Source of the DNA: FEN-1350 sp964386005
Lineage (GTDB): Bacteria; Planctomycetota; Phycisphaerae; Sedimentisphaerales; Anaerohalosphaeraceae
DNA: 64,000 nt
Assembly: GCA_964386005.1 (NCBI GenBank)
Contig: CAYLSB010000010.1
Span: 1-64,000, forward strand
Direction: 5' to 3'
Numbering within the stretch: position 1 is the stretch's first letter; the number at the start of each line of letters is the position of its first letter. Positions 25,030 through 33,833 of the stretch are shown one piece after another. The notes beneath the pieces were generated by a model. The model saw only the letters and a program-made list of their open reading frames with translations, ran no database searches and was not told the DNA's origin. Both the position numbers and the translations under genes were made by a program.

Positions 25030-27927
25030 TCAGCGATCAGCAATGATCCGTATTTCCACTGGGCCGAACAAGCCCGATTCCGCGGATTGACCGTAGCTGT
25101 TGTTGATCAGGTTGCCCACACGGATATGCAATTGATTTTCGCCGGGCTTGACCGCCGCGGAAATATCGAACGTAAACTCCGGCCACAATCGCCTGCCGCA
25201 CGATTGCCCGTTGACCCGCACCTCGGTACAGTGCCGCACTTTTCCCAGATCGAGAATTAACGATCCGGATTTTGAGGGCAGGGTAAATATAGTTTCGTAA
25301 TCCACCACACCGCTGAATTTACCGAGACCCCACTGGCTCCAATCCTGTAGGATGGGTTCGGTTTTTTCCCGAACCCATGCGGAAAGATCCATCGGATGAT
25401 CCAGTTTTGGCTGAACCGCGGGGTCGATCTTAATTCTCCACGGTCCTTCAATCTTAATGATGTTGTCGGCTTCAGAAATTCGGAAACGAACCTCATCATT
25501 TTGATTTTTTCTTTGTGGTTTTGCTTTTTGCTCTTTGATTTTTAATTTTTTTATTGGGTCGATGACAATCCAAAAACCATCGTAAGGACCAAACTTCAGA
25601 TCGACAATCAATCCCGACTTTGTCTTCTGAGATTCAATCGGTCGGATATTTCCGGTTTCGCAATCCCACAACGAAACACTTCCCCAACTATATAGCCGGA
25701 GTTTAGAGGTGTGCGATTGCCCCGTGTTGTTGGCCAGCCAGAAAAAGTCTCGGTCGTCGATCCGTCGTCGCTGCATCAGCATCGCAAACTCTCCGGATTC
25801 GAATTGAACGGGACTGAAAAGACCTTCTGGTTTTTCTTCGATGATGGGCTTAAGACCTTTGGGGCAAGCGCGAAAACCCCGCAGGCCGGACAATTCCTTC
25901 ATCAGATCTTTCATCTTCGGGTCATTCATGCCATTGTCTATCGATCCGGATGGCAATTCGCCCAGCGAATACACCCGGCCGCCGGCTCGGACAAACGCGA
26001 TGATTTTTTCCGCAACATCGACTGGCAGCACGACCATCGGCGGCAGCACCACAGCGTGGAAGGCGTGGTCGCCATCGACAAGAAGACCTGATTGCTGCCT
26101 CATCCGCCGCAGGTAATGTCGATCGGCGATCAGATACTCGATCCGGCCGCTGGTCAGGTCCGTCATCGCCTGGCTATAGACGGCGTTGATCTTGTGGACC
26201 TTTTCGCCGAACCACTCGTCCATCCGCGGCGGACACCACCACGAAGATTCGCGTTTCAATTCTTCATTCGTAAAATCGGCGATTGATTTATCAGGCAGGT
26301 CCATCACCGCCGGCACGGGAACGCGATCGGGAAAAGCCGGATCGAACATGCCCGGCCCGGAAAGAACCCAGACGCTATCCATCGGACTAATGAGCAAAAC
26401 ATCCGCGGCGATCGTGCCGTGAGAATTGATGAAACTGGCCCGTCGTACAAAATCCGCCCACTGGTCCATCCACGGCCAGAACGGATTTTCTTCGTACCAG
26501 TCCGGCAGCCACGGATTGCCGTCGAGCTTTCGCGTCATGAAGATGCCGTGCGCGACGACATGGCTGACGCCCCAGGTCGTCACGGCGTTGGCCACCTGCT
26601 TGATGGTGATGGGATTGAATCCCCAAAAACCAGCCGCACCCATGATCTCGCTCATGAAGCGGCGGCCCTCGAAATCCGTCACCGAGCGCGTCTCCATGAA
26701 GTCGTGCGGTCCCAGCGCGTTGAGGGCGAGGCAATCGGTGCCGGGCATTGAGTACGCGCGCTGGGCCCTGAAGAAATCGCCCACCGCGGCGGCTTGCCAC
26801 ATCAGAGTTTCTTCCCACAGGTTGGAGATGCAGTACATTCCGCGTTCTTCGAGCCAGCGGCTGGTCGCGCCGAGCGTTTGCGTATAGACATCGCTGACGG
26901 CCTCAAACCATTCCCAGCGGGCCTTGGCGAAAATGCCGTCGTCGTCCTCATCGAGAAGCAGCGGCATCCACAGTCGAATATCGCGCGAATATTTTTCGCG
27001 GTAGTGGCGGTCAAGCGTATCGGACCAGGCAATTTTATAACCATAGCTACCTTCATTATCCACAAACACGCCGGGAATCGAGCGGCCCATACGATCGCCG
27101 AATCCCTGAGCGTAGGGATCGTGGGCCAGCCGCACAAATGCCGGTGCGACTCGCTCGTCGAGGTAGTTGAGTCGGCCGCCATCGGCGCCGGGATGATAGT
27201 ACTGCGTGAAGCGATAAATTCGCCAGACGCCGTCATCCGGCGGCTTGAAGGTAAACGCGTCACCCGATCCGATGATTTGAAGAGATTTTCCCCGGATGAT
27301 CGCCGGCTGATGCGGCCTGGGCCGATGGATGGATTGCGGTTCCGGCTGATTTTGCGCATCGAGTTTCGCGGGCGGATCGGCTGGCGGAGGCATGATCTTT
27401 TCGACTCGCGCTGCGACGGCAAAAAAAGACGGGTCGATCTCGACGGATTCTTTGCCGGAGCAATCAATCGTGTGGCACTGGAGACTCCGCGCGAAGAGGT
27501 CGGGATTTTCTTTGAGCACGCGATCGGCGGCGCGAAAGCTCGGCCACCAGTATTCATCGACATAACCGAAGTAGGCGCCGGCCTTTTCGGCTTCGGTAAG
27601 GGCCTTGTCGAAAGCGTCGAACCAGATCGGCGACAGCCACATTTCACGCGGCAGATCGGGCTGACCGGCCATGTTCATCCGGCCGTGCGCATAGCCGGGA
27701 TTGAAGCCGCGGGCGGCCATCTCGCGGGCCATTCGCGCAACCGTATCGGGATCGAGCGGCTCATCCCAGAACCAGAATACAAACGGCGCGTAGATTTTGT
27801 CCGGCTGCGCGAAGCTGCGTCGAAGCTCGTCGAAGGTGACGGGTTTTCGCTTTCCCCAATTATCCGGCTCGGCGATACATAATGAATACAATAATCCACA
27901 ACACAATACCGGTACTATCCGTTTCAT
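25030..27927 (-). CDS. Secreted GH106-like (alpha-L-rhamnosidase-like) glycoside hydrolase
   Basis: The frame opens at 28008, but ATG 27927 has GGAGG nine bases upstream and leads into a signal (RIVPVLCCGLLYSLCIA), giving about 965 residues. The N-terminal barrel has APFVFWFWDEPLDPDTVARM, GFNPGYAHGRMNMAG and YFGYVDEYWWPSFRAADRVL, the pattern of GH106-like rhamnosidases and related uncharacterised glycosidases. FVDNEGSYGYKIAWSD contains a candidate catalytic acid. A C-terminal jelly-roll segment (LDLGKVRHCTEVRVNGQSCG, then NQLHIRVGNLINN) is a galactose-binding-like domain. Substrate specificity is not proven. A truncated relative lies at 23590. Confidence 0.72.
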   Translation of the reverse strand: MKRIVPVLCCGLLYSLCIAEPDNWGKRKPVTFDELRRSFAQPDKIYAPFVFWFWDEPLDPDTVARMAREMAARGFNPGYAHGRMNMAGQPDLPREMWLSPIWFDAFDKALTEAEKAGAYFGYVDEYWWPSFRAADRVLKENPDLFARSLQCHTIDCSGKESVEIDPSFFAVAARVEKIMPPPADPPAKLDAQNQPEPQSIHRPRPHQPAIIRGKSLQIIGSGDAFTFKPPDDGVWRIYRFTQYYHPGADGGRLNYLDERVAPAFVRLAHDPYAQGFGDRMGRSIPGVFVDNEGSYGYKIAWSDTLDRHYREKYSRDIRLWMPLLLDEDDDGIFAKARWEWFEAVSDVYTQTLGATSRWLEERGMYCISNLWEETLMWQAAAVGDFFRAQRAYSMPGTDCLALNALGPHDFMETRSVTDFEGRRFMSEIMGAAGFWGFNPITIKQVANAVTTWGVSHVVAHGIFMTRKLDGNPWLPDWYEENPFWPWMDQWADFVRRASFINSHGTIAADVLLISPMDSVWVLSGPGMFDPAFPDRVPVPAVMDLPDKSIADFTNEELKRESSWWCPPRMDEWFGEKVHKINAVYSQAMTDLTSGRIEYLIADRHYLRRMRQQSGLLVDGDHAFHAVVLPPMVVLPVDVAEKIIAFVRAGGRVYSLGELPSGSIDNGMNDPKMKDLMKELSGLRGFRACPKGLKPIIEEKPEGLFSPVQFESGEFAMLMQRRRIDDRDFFWLANNTGQSHTSKLRLYSWGSVSLWDCETGNIRPIESQKTKSGLIVDLKFGPYDGFWIVIDPIKKLKIKEQKAKPQRKNQNDEVRFRISEADNIIKIEGPWRIKIDPAVQPKLDHPMDLSAWVREKTEPILQDWSQWGLGKFSGVVDYETIFTLPSKSGSLILDLGKVRHCTEVRVNGQSCGRRLWPEFTFDISAAVKPGENQLHIRVGNLINNSYGQSAESGLFGPVEIRIIADR

Positions 27928-28056
27928 ACGTTTCATCCTCCACACAAAAATCGGGTTCAATCCTCGAACCGATTGAAAGGGTTCGATCCCTTTTTTGGGG
28001 TCCTTCAATATCCATTATCCAAGGATTGCGATTCCATTGTCCGGCCTTTCGCCCGG

Positions 28057-30303
28057 CTACTCGGAAAAAGCCCAGGTCCTGCACGAATCATAAAAGTCTC
28101 CGTCGTTTTTCCAGATGTCCGAGACAATCCGATTTTCAATTTTTTCGAACATCCTGCGTGCCGTGGACTTGTCCCGATACAAACAGGCGAAGATGCAGAG
28201 ACGATTGGCATTGTTGTCCGATTCCGGATACAGGGCCAGCAATTGTTCACATCCGAGTTTGATGCCGGGATAATCCAATTGATGATTCAGGAAGCCATCG
28301 GCGGATTCGCCGGCATACACCCCTGCGGCAATATACGCATAAAGAACATGGCTTCGGTTATCGGATTCGGGCCCAATCGTCGAACTCGCAAAAGTCCGGA
28401 GCTTCTGCGAACTGCCGCCCCATTTCGGAAGAAGATGTTCGGCCATTTGTTGGTACAAACTCTGATAGTCTTTCTTGACAGAGAGTCCCTGTTGAAAGGC
28501 CTCCTGCATCCATGTATCCGGCTTGTTGAGTCCTCGGCCGATGATCAGCTTTACGGTATAAAACTCGGGATCCCGGATCTCCCGTTTTTCCGCCGCGTCC
28601 AGAACGGCCAATCCTTTGCCGAGATTTTCACGGAAGACCTTCCACCCTTCCTCCGTCACCTCGCGGGCCATTTCGTTACCCCGGGCATTCCATGCGATGC
28701 TGCAATACATCGTTGCCAGGACCGCCGGCGGCGTTTGCGATTTCGGACTCTGCTGAATCCATTTCTCCGCCGCGGAAATCGCCGCCTGATGGTTTTCGGA
28801 CGAACGGCTTACACCGAAACCGGCCAGATACCGGTAAAACCAGGTCAGTTGCCAACCCCCTTCTTCGTTTCGCTTGTTGGTATCGATCAGGTCGGCCGCG
28901 ATGCGGTCCAACTTGTCATACTCGCCCTGAACCAGCATTTCGCGGACCTGCGCGAACTGTGGCATGTTCCCTTGCTTTCGTGTCGATTCGCCGCTGATCA
29001 GGGTCTTGCGCTCCCGCTCAATCGGCGGCTCTTCGATATAGATCTCACCCTTCTTGTTCTTTTCGAAAATGTTTTCACTACAGACCGGTCTCGAAACAGC
29101 GTACCCGACGGCGATACCGTACATCGCATTGTCCCGGCAGGTGTTGTTCCGATAGTCACCCATCGACCCGTTTTCAACGCAGATACCGGAGTCTGCGTTA
29201 CCCTCGCAAAGGTTCTCCCGGCAGGAGACATCCGAATTGGTCACATAGATTCCGTTACCCGAATTCAATATCGCCTCATTGTGAATGAGAATCCCCTCAA
29301 CCCCTCCTCCCACATAATAGCCCTGCCATTGGTTTTCTCCGGCACGATTTTTAGAGACCTCGATCCCAAGGTCATTGCCGACAAACGCGAAGCCATTCCG
29401 TTGATTCTGAACGCATTTGTTCTCGGAGAATTTCGAATTACGTCCTTGTTGGATATAGATTCCGTTGTACCCGTTATTTTCGCAAACATTCTGCGACACC
29501 GTACTGGATTCGATTTCCCGGAGGTAGATGCCATGTTCGTTGTTTTGATCGGCGCGATTTCCGGCCAGCTGCAATTCGGAGACATTTCGCATGAAAATTC
29601 CGGATTGGTTGGATGTAAATATACAGTTGCGTATCCGGACGGATGAATGAACTGAAATCATAAGACCATGACCGGTATTGTTCGCAAATGCGCTGTCGGC
29701 GACGGTCAACCGGCCCTCGGATCCCGAGGCCCTCACTCCGTCCTTGCCGTTGCCTTCGAACCGGCAGTTGGAAATCTCCGCCACCGATTCGCTGAATAGC
29801 ACGCCCCCCTCCGGATGATTCAGAATCGTACATCGGTTCATTTTGACCTTGCTCTGATTTTGAGCCGCAAGCCCAATTGATCCCCCGTCCTGAATCGTGC
29901 AATGATCTATCGTTACGGTCCCGTTGTTGATGGCAACCACCGGGGTGCGGATCGGTTCTGAGTAAACGGGTTTGAAAACCAGATTCTCCAGCGTGCACCC
30001 CACGGCCTCTTTGATCCTGCAGACGGTCCGGATGGGCGAGTGGGAATTGCCGGTCAGCGTCACAACCTGGCCCGCCTCGCCTTTCAGCGACACCGCTTTT
30101 GTGATCAGGATGCTTTCCGGATAGGATCCTTTCCGGATGACGATTTCATCCCCGGCATTGGCGAAATCCAGGGCGGCCTGGATGAGCGGGAACGTACCGG
30201 GCCGGCCGGAAACGCCGGTATCCACAACGATTTCCCGTCCGTACGAAGTTGAAAACAGCAAAAAGACAACGGACAAAATCCTGCATAATGTTGTCATTTT
30301 CAT
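28057..30303 (-). CDS. Secreted beta-helix protein with C-terminal DUF4034-like domain
   Basis: The 748-residue protein follows a GAGGAG site and has a Sec signal (ILSVVFLLFSTSYG). Residues 25-430 form a NosD-type beta-helix: FPLIQAALDFANAGDEIVIR, then many rungs such as NNEHGIYLREIESSTVSQNV, NNGYNGIYIQQGRNSKFSEN and GNADSGICVENGSMGDYRNN. Residues about 450-748 are helical, with FAQVREMLVQGEYDKLDRIA and GWQLTWFYRYLAGFGVS, resembling DUF4034 proteins (a TPR-like fold). Such a fusion would combine a carbohydrate-binding or scaffold helix with a protein-interaction domain. Catalysis is not evident. It may share a transcript with the downstream GH106-like gene, 129 bases away. Confidence 0.78.
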   Translation of the reverse strand: MKMTTLCRILSVVFLLFSTSYGREIVVDTGVSGRPGTFPLIQAALDFANAGDEIVIRKGSYPESILITKAVSLKGEAGQVVTLTGNSHSPIRTVCRIKEAVGCTLENLVFKPVYSEPIRTPVVAINNGTVTIDHCTIQDGGSIGLAAQNQSKVKMNRCTILNHPEGGVLFSESVAEISNCRFEGNGKDGVRASGSEGRLTVADSAFANNTGHGLMISVHSSVRIRNCIFTSNQSGIFMRNVSELQLAGNRADQNNEHGIYLREIESSTVSQNVCENNGYNGIYIQQGRNSKFSENKCVQNQRNGFAFVGNDLGIEVSKNRAGENQWQGYYVGGGVEGILIHNEAILNSGNGIYVTNSDVSCRENLCEGNADSGICVENGSMGDYRNNTCRDNAMYGIAVGYAVSRPVCSENIFEKNKKGEIYIEEPPIERERKTLISGESTRKQGNMPQFAQVREMLVQGEYDKLDRIAADLIDTNKRNEEGGWQLTWFYRYLAGFGVSRSSENHQAAISAAEKWIQQSPKSQTPPAVLATMYCSIAWNARGNEMAREVTEEGWKVFRENLGKGLAVLDAAEKREIRDPEFYTVKLIIGRGLNKPDTWMQEAFQQGLSVKKDYQSLYQQMAEHLLPKWGGSSQKLRTFASSTIGPESDNRSHVLYAYIAAGVYAGESADGFLNHQLDYPGIKLGCEQLLALYPESDNNANRLCIFACLYRDKSTARRMFEKIENRIVSDIWKNDGDFYDSCRTWAFSE

Positions 30304-30479
30304 AGTCTAATCTCCTCGGAATATGAAATTGTACTCGACCCTATACAGATCGGATAATCGATCGGCCCTGTCTATTGACATGAACTCATTGTTCCTGCTT
30401 TGGCATCCGAATGCCGGGTTAATGGGTATTTGTCGCGGAGGTTGTACGATTTTTTCATCTCGCGCGATTCCCGAAATTT

Positions 30480-32876
30480 TTACGGATTCACTCGGGCAAA
30501 ACAAGCCAGTTTGGGATACTCTCCTTCCGTGATGATCCAGACACTTGATCCTTCCTGATCGGCATCACGAATGTCCCAATTGGATTCCACATAGGGATTG
30601 ATGCGCTGGAGTTCGCTTGAAGAAAGACCCGTAAGAATAACTCGCGGTTCAGTATTCTTTGAAAATCCCCGGTTGATCTTGGTGGTTTGGACATTCCAGA
30701 AACAGTTGGCTATCTCGGAGTCGGGGTTATCTAACAGGCTGTTATTCCCAATAAATCCACCATAATCCTGGCTATAGGGATTCACCTCAATCGCCCCGAC
30801 AGAGATTGAACAGATGATTTTGGACCGAAATCCCTGATACCCGGCAAATCCTCCCGACGCATAGTCGTATTTCCCCAATGACTTGACGGTGACGGAAGAC
30901 AGGCAGTTTCGAATAATGGAATCGTAAAAGGCCTCTCCGACAAATCCACCGAAATGCTGACAGGATCCCCCTTCGGCAGTCAACATACCTTCGGACATGC
31001 ATTGTTCGACCAAACCCCGGTTATAGCCCACAAATCCCCCCATCATTCGGGTTAAGGACTGCACACTTCGTATCAGGACTTGACTGCGGCTGCATTCGAT
31101 TTGGCTGTCATTCTCGCCGACGAAACCGCCGATCCGCTGGGATTCGACTTTCTTATTCGAGTTGATTTGAATCAGGCCCTGGACGGAACAATAACGAATG
31201 GTTCCCTGGTTTCTTCCAGCCAGGAGCCCGACATTTCGTTGTCCGACCAGAATCACATTACAGAGGTTCAGATTGGAAACGACTCCCTTGGGATGGATCA
31301 TCGGAAAAAAACCACTATAGAACATATTCCGGCTCTGGCGATAATTCCGGATCACATGGTGATTGCCATCGAAGACGCCTCCAAAGCCATATCCAAAACC
31401 GACTCCGTCAAATTCACGACCCTCCATATCGATATCGATCTCCAATCGATAACAGGCGTGAAGATCCTGAGGATAGTTTCCGAGGGCCCAAAAATGATCC
31501 GCAGTGGTAATCAAGTACGGATCCTCCGGAGTCCCTTTTCCGCCGCCAAATATCCCCGGCGAATCTCGCAGGGAAGTACCGGCCTTTCCTTCCCACTTGA
31601 GTCGGGGATAATCCTGCCCCTCCAGCAATACCCAGATATCGTCGCCCCACCCGATAAAGGTTGACGCACACATCAGTTCATTTTTGGTTTTGGTCCCGTC
31701 TTCCGGAGGCGCGGTAAAACTGCGCTGGGGCCTTTGATAATAACTCAGGGAAATGACTCCCGTATTTTGTCCAACCAATCGAACCGCATCCTGATTGTCC
31801 GAAGCCACATAATAGGATCGGAGAATTCCATACTGATTCAATCCGACAAATCCGGGCGGAGCCGACAGGCCGTTAACCGTCCCCATGGCATAACAGTCGA
31901 TCACCGAACCTTGATTGGCTCCAGCCAATCCCCCGCATTCCACATTCCCCTGGATGTCTCCGTAGGCAATACATTGCGATAACAGACTGCCATTTAAACC
32001 GATAAAGCCCCCGACCTTGGAACCGACGGATTCGATACGAACCGCGGCGGCAATACATTGGGTAATCGTGCCGAAATTGGTTCCGCAAACGCCGCCAATG
32101 GACTTGGCGCCAATCGAATCCAGAAGGGTCGAAGTCACCCAGCACGACTGGACCATGCCCGCCATATTCGAACCCACCAATCCGCCAATCGCTACGGTTT
32201 GAGTCAGATTCCGGATGGTGCAATCGGAGCCGCTTTCTTGAACAACCCCTTTATTGGTCGCACCGATCAGTCCGCCGATCATTCCCGAGTGCTGATAGAT
32301 TTGCATTCCCGCCGTGATACAAACCTGCGTCCTGCAACGAAAGACAGTTCCGTGATCCTGATATGCGATCAGCCCGCCGACATATTCCTGCCCCGAGAGG
32401 ACCCCTTCGACGGAACAGTCGGAAACCAGACCGTCACATTCGGCGACCAGGCCGCTGACCTCTTTCAAGCCATGAATTTCAACGGAGCGTAAATGAAGAT
32501 TCCGAATGGATCCATCCCGTCCAAGCCGCCCAAAAACGGAAACATAAGTTCGTTCCGGAGAGACAATTCGGATGTTGGATATGGAATGATTCTGACCGTT
32601 CAACGTTCCGGTAAACTGAGGTCCCTGAAATCCCCATTCGGAGGGTTTCATATCATACGAAATCAGGGGACGATCCATCACCAGACCGGAAAGGTCGATA
32701 TCCGCCGTCAAAACAAAGTGTTGCGCAAAATCATCCGGTGTCTGGCCGAGCTCCTGTATATCCTGAACGGTTTGAATACGGTACGGGTCCTCGGATGATC
32801 CTGTTCCTCCGCTATAGGTCCCGGAATAAAGAGAATAGGTTAGTGTCAAAACGATGAATAGATGGAAATATCGCAT
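30480..32876 (-). CDS. Secreted GLUG-repeat protein
   Basis: The 798-residue product starts from a GGGAGG site and has a signal (FHLFIVLTLTYSLYSG). It contains two similar halves, each opening with a G-rich cap: GGTGSSEDPYRI near residue 23 and GGGKGTPEDPYLI near 444. Each half then runs through GLUG motifs such as VGGLIAYQDHGTVFRCR, IGGLIGATNKGVVQ, IGGLVGSNMAGMVQSC, IGGVCGTNFGTITQC and MGGFVGYNRGLVEQC. These repeats occur in secreted adhesin-like or enzyme-associated beta-solenoids. No catalytic or anchoring domain was found at the C-terminus, so an extracellular binding role is the most that can be said. Confidence 0.85.
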   Translation of the reverse strand: MRYFHLFIVLTLTYSLYSGTYSGGTGSSEDPYRIQTVQDIQELGQTPDDFAQHFVLTADIDLSGLVMDRPLISYDMKPSEWGFQGPQFTGTLNGQNHSISNIRIVSPERTYVSVFGRLGRDGSIRNLHLRSVEIHGLKEVSGLVAECDGLVSDCSVEGVLSGQEYVGGLIAYQDHGTVFRCRTQVCITAGMQIYQHSGMIGGLIGATNKGVVQESGSDCTIRNLTQTVAIGGLVGSNMAGMVQSCWVTSTLLDSIGAKSIGGVCGTNFGTITQCIAAAVRIESVGSKVGGFIGLNGSLLSQCIAYGDIQGNVECGGLAGANQGSVIDCYAMGTVNGLSAPPGFVGLNQYGILRSYYVASDNQDAVRLVGQNTGVISLSYYQRPQRSFTAPPEDGTKTKNELMCASTFIGWGDDIWVLLEGQDYPRLKWEGKAGTSLRDSPGIFGGGKGTPEDPYLITTADHFWALGNYPQDLHACYRLEIDIDMEGREFDGVGFGYGFGGVFDGNHHVIRNYRQSRNMFYSGFFPMIHPKGVVSNLNLCNVILVGQRNVGLLAGRNQGTIRYCSVQGLIQINSNKKVESQRIGGFVGENDSQIECSRSQVLIRSVQSLTRMMGGFVGYNRGLVEQCMSEGMLTAEGGSCQHFGGFVGEAFYDSIIRNCLSSVTVKSLGKYDYASGGFAGYQGFRSKIICSISVGAIEVNPYSQDYGGFIGNNSLLDNPDSEIANCFWNVQTTKINRGFSKNTEPRVILTGLSSSELQRINPYVESNWDIRDADQEGSSVWIITEGEYPKLACFARVNP

Positions 32877-33055
32877 GGATAACCTCCCGGCATAACTCCC
32901 ATAATTCTATCTTGGATTTCCCATAGTATCCTCGACATTTTCGCTCAGCTATATCGCGGGTACTCCTTTCCAATAGAATATCAAACCGATCGTGAAAAAA
33001 CAAGATTTGAATATTTGTCAAAGACACCCGATAGCCCACCCTCCGGACCTACAAG

Positions 33056-33178
33056 ATGCTCTGCTGGGACTTTACCGGGATGGCTGACGAAGAGGAACTG
33101 CTGGCCCACATCGCCCGTCTGCAAAACCAGGACGAATCCCTCCACGGCCGAGGGCACGGCCTGTCATTCCGGGCTTGA
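33056..33178 (+). other. Short coding-like fragment of unknown origin
   Basis: A 40-codon frame begins ATG 33056 with MLCWDFTGMADEEELLAHIA and stops inside the first palindromic repeat. Its composition looks protein-like rather than random, but it has no clear ribosome binding site. It may be the head of a gene cut by the repeat insertion. The surrounding gap (32877-33339) otherwise holds only the palindromes. I do not recognise a family. Confidence 0.25.
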
Positions 33179-33245
33179 CCCGGCATCCGGATTTGTACGG
33201 GCACGACATGTCGTGACCGATTGTAGGGGCGGATGGCATCCGCCC
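33169..33245. repeat. Cluster of three REP-like palindromes
   Basis: Three hairpin sequences lie within 80 bases: CCGGG-cttga-CCCGG (33169-33183), the perfect palindrome CACGACATGTCGTG (33202-33215) and GGGCGGAT-ggc-ATCCGCCC (33227-33245). Phrases of this kind recur between genes in many bacterial genomes. They are non-coding and could form alternative hairpins or reflect a small mobile repeat. Confidence 0.7.
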
Positions 33246-33339
33246 AAATTGAATGAACTCGGACCTGTGCTTTTTGCCCCCTTTATTCCGTAAACCAAAC
33301 AACAAGGGTTCCCCCGGAAGATAGTTTGATCCGAGAGAT

Positions 33340-33735
33340 TCAAGTGCGGTCAGTATATTTCGGCAACTCGCCAAAGAGTGTTATATGTAGCTTGTGTAGT
33401 TCTTCTTCGACTGCGGCTGGCCTGTCCGTTACAGCCCATCGTATGAGAATTTTGGAGGTGTCTTCTTGCTCTCTGATATCTTTGCCGGATGAATGTGGAA
33501 CCTTACCCTTGACCAAACCTTGCTTGACCCTCTTTCGCAGATTGGATGTCTTGCCGATAGTCAAGCGTTGCTCAAGCTCGATCAATCTTGCCTCATAAAC
33601 GCCAGAAGAGTTAGGGGGAGTGATGCCGTTTGAGTCGGAGCGTGCATCTGACTCAAATCTGTTCCAGGGGTACCATTCTGTCCATTCAAGATTAATCGGT
33701 GGAATCTTAATGAGTTGAATATCCATATTTGCCAT
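33340..33735 (-). CDS. GIY-YIG-like nuclease domain protein
   Basis: The 131-residue protein has a central module with SSGVYEARLIELEQRLTIGK and TSNLRKRVKQGL. This matches the GVY...IGKT-x-N-L-x-x-R core of the GIY-YIG superfamily with the second motif as TIG rather than YIG. A downstream segment AAVEEELHKLHITLFGELPK supplies a Glu and the common C-terminal FGELP phrase. The family cleaves DNA, but the variant motif could also mean a binding-only domain. GGGAGG precedes the start. It lies 98 bases downstream of the Abi-like gene on the same strand, which suggests a shared role in defence. Confidence 0.62.
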   Translation of the reverse strand: MANMDIQLIKIPPINLEWTEWYPWNRFESDARSDSNGITPPNSSGVYEARLIELEQRLTIGKTSNLRKRVKQGLVKGKVPHSSGKDIREQEDTSKILIRWAVTDRPAAVEEELHKLHITLFGELPKYTDRT

Positions 33736-33833
33736 CCGTCTATCTACCTCCCTTGCTTCCGCTGTATCATAATCGAATTCTCCACCGCCATATCGACCTC
33801 GACTTACGGCCGTCGATTAAACACAGATGATCA

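Noticed and set aside
27940..28000. T-arm-like sequence followed by a T-run (GGGTTCGATCCC then TTTTTT)
   Set aside because: No matching acceptor, D-arm or anticodon arm could be folded nearby; the likeness to a tRNA T-loop seems accidental.
33015..33293. 92-codon plus-strand open frame over the palindromes
   Set aside because: Most of it translates repeat sequence; no RBS or conserved motif.
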